From Bacteroidales bacterium (lineage in GTDB: Bacteria; Bacteroidota; Bacteroidia; Bacteroidales; DYOH01), in the NCBI GenBank assembly GCA_030632545.1, contig DAOVUO010000133.1, forward strand, positions 1 to 6,815: a DNA stretch of 6,815 nucleotides. The letters run 5' to 3'. The position numbers and the translations under genes were made by a program. This document shows, piece by piece, positions 5,754 through 6,815 of the stretch. The notes below the pieces were generated by a model, which made no database searches, was not told the origin of the DNA, and was given only the letters and a program-made list of their open reading frames with translations. How positions within the stretch are numbered: position 1 is the first letter of the stretch; every line of letters begins with the position of its first letter.

Positions 5754-6737
5754 CTATTTTTGTATTTCCTTTTTCATTTCTTGGAGCATCATATCTTCCG
5801 CAGTGGCTAAACTATCAACAACAGTTGCCATACTATCAGCAACAGTACTAATGCTATCTATTAGTTTATCTTCTTCTGCAATAATTGTTTCAATTTCGCT
5901 AATAGATTCCTCTATCTGTTCTTCGCCTAGTACTACAAACTCATCGTTTTGAGCAAGCCATATTGTATTTTCGTTACTATTACGCCACGCATTATTTTTG
6001 CGGTGTCTATAGTATCTGGAAATACCATAAGTGCTCATGTTATTCATTGATTTTGATAGTTTTACATGTTTCCCTTCGGGAACATATATATAAATTCGAG
6101 CTTTTTGGTTTTTCCATTTTTTGCTTTTGTCGATTAGTTGAAAAAAATCTGTAAGACTTAATACCGAGTCCTTTTGTTGCCATTCGTAAATAATATTTTT
6201 GGCAGCAGCCCTTGCTGTTTTATTACTTTCGCCAGCGGCTTCGTACTCTGTTTTTACCTTAAACTGATTGTTTTCGGCTATTTTAAAGTACACTCTGGTA
6301 TGTCCAACAAGCTCAGTTTTATCATTATCAATTCGCCAAGTAGCATCATCAAGCTGAAATTCGCCATCAATTAAATGAAGTGTTTCTATATCTAGCTCAT
6401 TTGATTCTACATATAAAGTATCCGACTCAAAAGCTTTTAATATATACTCTTTTGACTCTTCGGCCTCGAAAGCAAATGCTTTTCTCTGACTTAGTCCTAT
6501 ACTCGCAATCATAAATAGGCCAATTATCCAAGCAACTAATCCTGTGGCTATAATTATTTTTCGGTTTTTGAATGGTAGTCGGAATAGTATTCGGATAGAG
6601 CCCATTAGAATAAATAATGCTGGAATACCAAGGAATACTACTAAGCCAAATATTAGAATCAGGGCTTGGTCAACAGATATTAGTGAATGGTAAAAAAATG
6701 CAGCGCGGATCTGATTACCGTTTTGCTCAGAATTCAA
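5754..6737 (-). CDS. PspC/adhesin-like membrane protein, C-terminal half only; 5' end broken
   Basis: Two membrane segments are visible (about 24-45, ALILIFGLVVFLGIPALFIL; about 59-82, IIIATGLVAWIIGLFMI). Between them lies a short basic loop (RILFRLPFKNRK). A domain of about 200 residues follows, probably periplasmic: QKARIYIYVPEGKHVKL resembles the strands after the membrane helices in Bacteroidota PspC-domain proteins, and residues 163-200 fit the preceding A..A..I.Y segment. The tail (275-327) is acidic and helical with repeated DS.AT.VDS.AT. Complete family members begin with a cytoplasmic region and the PspC domain, which are missing here. The frame is closed by TAA at 6743-6741. The only start before residue 45 is a TTG at 6737, and the first ATG (6605) would remove the first helix. 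No minus-strand frame in the remaining 78 bases looks like PspC, so the gene is truncated by rearrangement or an assembly join near 6690-6740. Likely non-functional or misassembled; the family call is moderately sure. Confidence 0.7.
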   Translation of the reverse strand: MNSEQNGNQIRAAFFYHSLISVDQALILIFGLVVFLGIPALFILMGSIRILFRLPFKNRKIIIATGLVAWIIGLFMIASIGLSQRKAFAFEAEESKEYILKAFESDTLYVESNELDIETLHLIDGEFQLDDATWRIDNDKTELVGHTRVYFKIAENNQFKVKTEYEAAGESNKTARAAAKNIIYEWQQKDSVLSLTDFFQLIDKSKKWKNQKARIYIYVPEGKHVKLSKSMNNMSTYGISRYYRHRKNNAWRNSNENTIWLAQNDEFVVLGEEQIEESISEIETIIAEEDKLIDSISTVADSMATVVDSLATAEDMMLQEMKKEIQK

Positions 6738-6815
6738 CTCTTACAGGATCAGATATTGTAGTGTGGTTAAAACATGAGTCAAACGAATTGGTAAAAATAT
6801 CAATCAAGTCATTGT
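6698..6815 (+). CDS. Possible start of an unknown plus-strand gene running off the right edge
   Basis: From ATG 6698-6700 the plus strand is open for 39 codons to the edge (MQRGSDYRF..., then GSDIVVWLKHESNELVKISI). The peptide looks more like a real protein than any minus-strand frame here, and the local composition is less A/T-rich than its surroundings. It overlaps the first 40 bases of the broken membrane protein frame, head to head. The frame is also open upstream of this ATG, through the antisense of the membrane helices, so coding might begin or be joined elsewhere. I do not recognise the family. Confidence 0.25.
   Translation, partial: MQRGSDYRFAQNSTLTGSDIVVWLKHESNELVKISIKSL

Noticed and set aside
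5963..6374. Plus-strand open frames opposite the membrane protein
   Set aside because: They are antisense to a frame with recognisable family features and show no domain.
1..6815. tRNA, rRNA, CRISPR array, insertion sequence or integron
   Set aside because: No cloverleaf, regularly spaced repeats, transposase or integrase motifs, or terminal inverted repeats with target duplications could be found by reading.

Overview
The window reads as chromosomal DNA of a low-GC member of the Bacteroidota, probably Bacteroidales/Marinilabiliales or a relative. This rests on the A/T-rich coding and intergenic DNA, start codons without clear Shine-Dalgarno sequences, TAnnTTTG-type promoter elements, a typical GdhA, and a C-terminal PspC/adhesin-like membrane protein of a kind common in this phylum. 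Taxonomy is inference. All four convincing intact or partial genes lie on the minus strand, so the layout below runs in transcription order, from high to low coordinates.

(1) 6815-5754: a membrane protein resembling the C-terminal half of Bacteroidota PspC-domain proteins. It has two membrane helices and a large periplasmic-type domain, but its 5' end is broken. The frame is closed at 6741-6743, no ATG occurs before codon 45, and the PspC domain is absent. A short open frame on the opposite strand runs off the right edge. (2) 5753-5447: an intergenic region with a long hairpin (5606-5649) and, near gdhA, a repeat cluster next to a -7-like element. (3) 5446-4109: an intact hexameric-type glutamate dehydrogenase (gdhA), followed by a clear intrinsic terminator (4059-4086). 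(4) 4058-3713: a stretch without an intact gene. It holds alternative hairpins, a -7-like element, and what looks like the decayed 3' end of a gene that once overlapped the next start codon. (5) 3712-1: a tightly overlapping signalling cluster. It contains a bacteriohemerythrin with all seven iron ligands, a REC-histidine kinase (367 aa), the decayed tail of a hybrid histidine kinase, and a REC-PAS-PAS-histidine kinase that runs off the left edge.

The overlaps (8 nt between hemerythrin and the first kinase, 17 nt between the remnant and the second kinase) point to one co-translated operon. In it a diiron O2/NO/redox-binding protein may feed a phosphorelay, and no DNA-binding output domain is visible in the window. 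The operon also shows erosion. The remnant has lost the phosphoacceptor half of its REC domain and carries a homopolymer frameshift. The first kinase has an Arg in its G2 ATP-lid motif and a Val in place of the REC switch Thr/Ser. No tRNA, rRNA, CRISPR array or insertion sequence was found. The most interesting part is the hemerythrin-phosphorelay cluster and its in-register A7 slippery site at the kinase stop codon.
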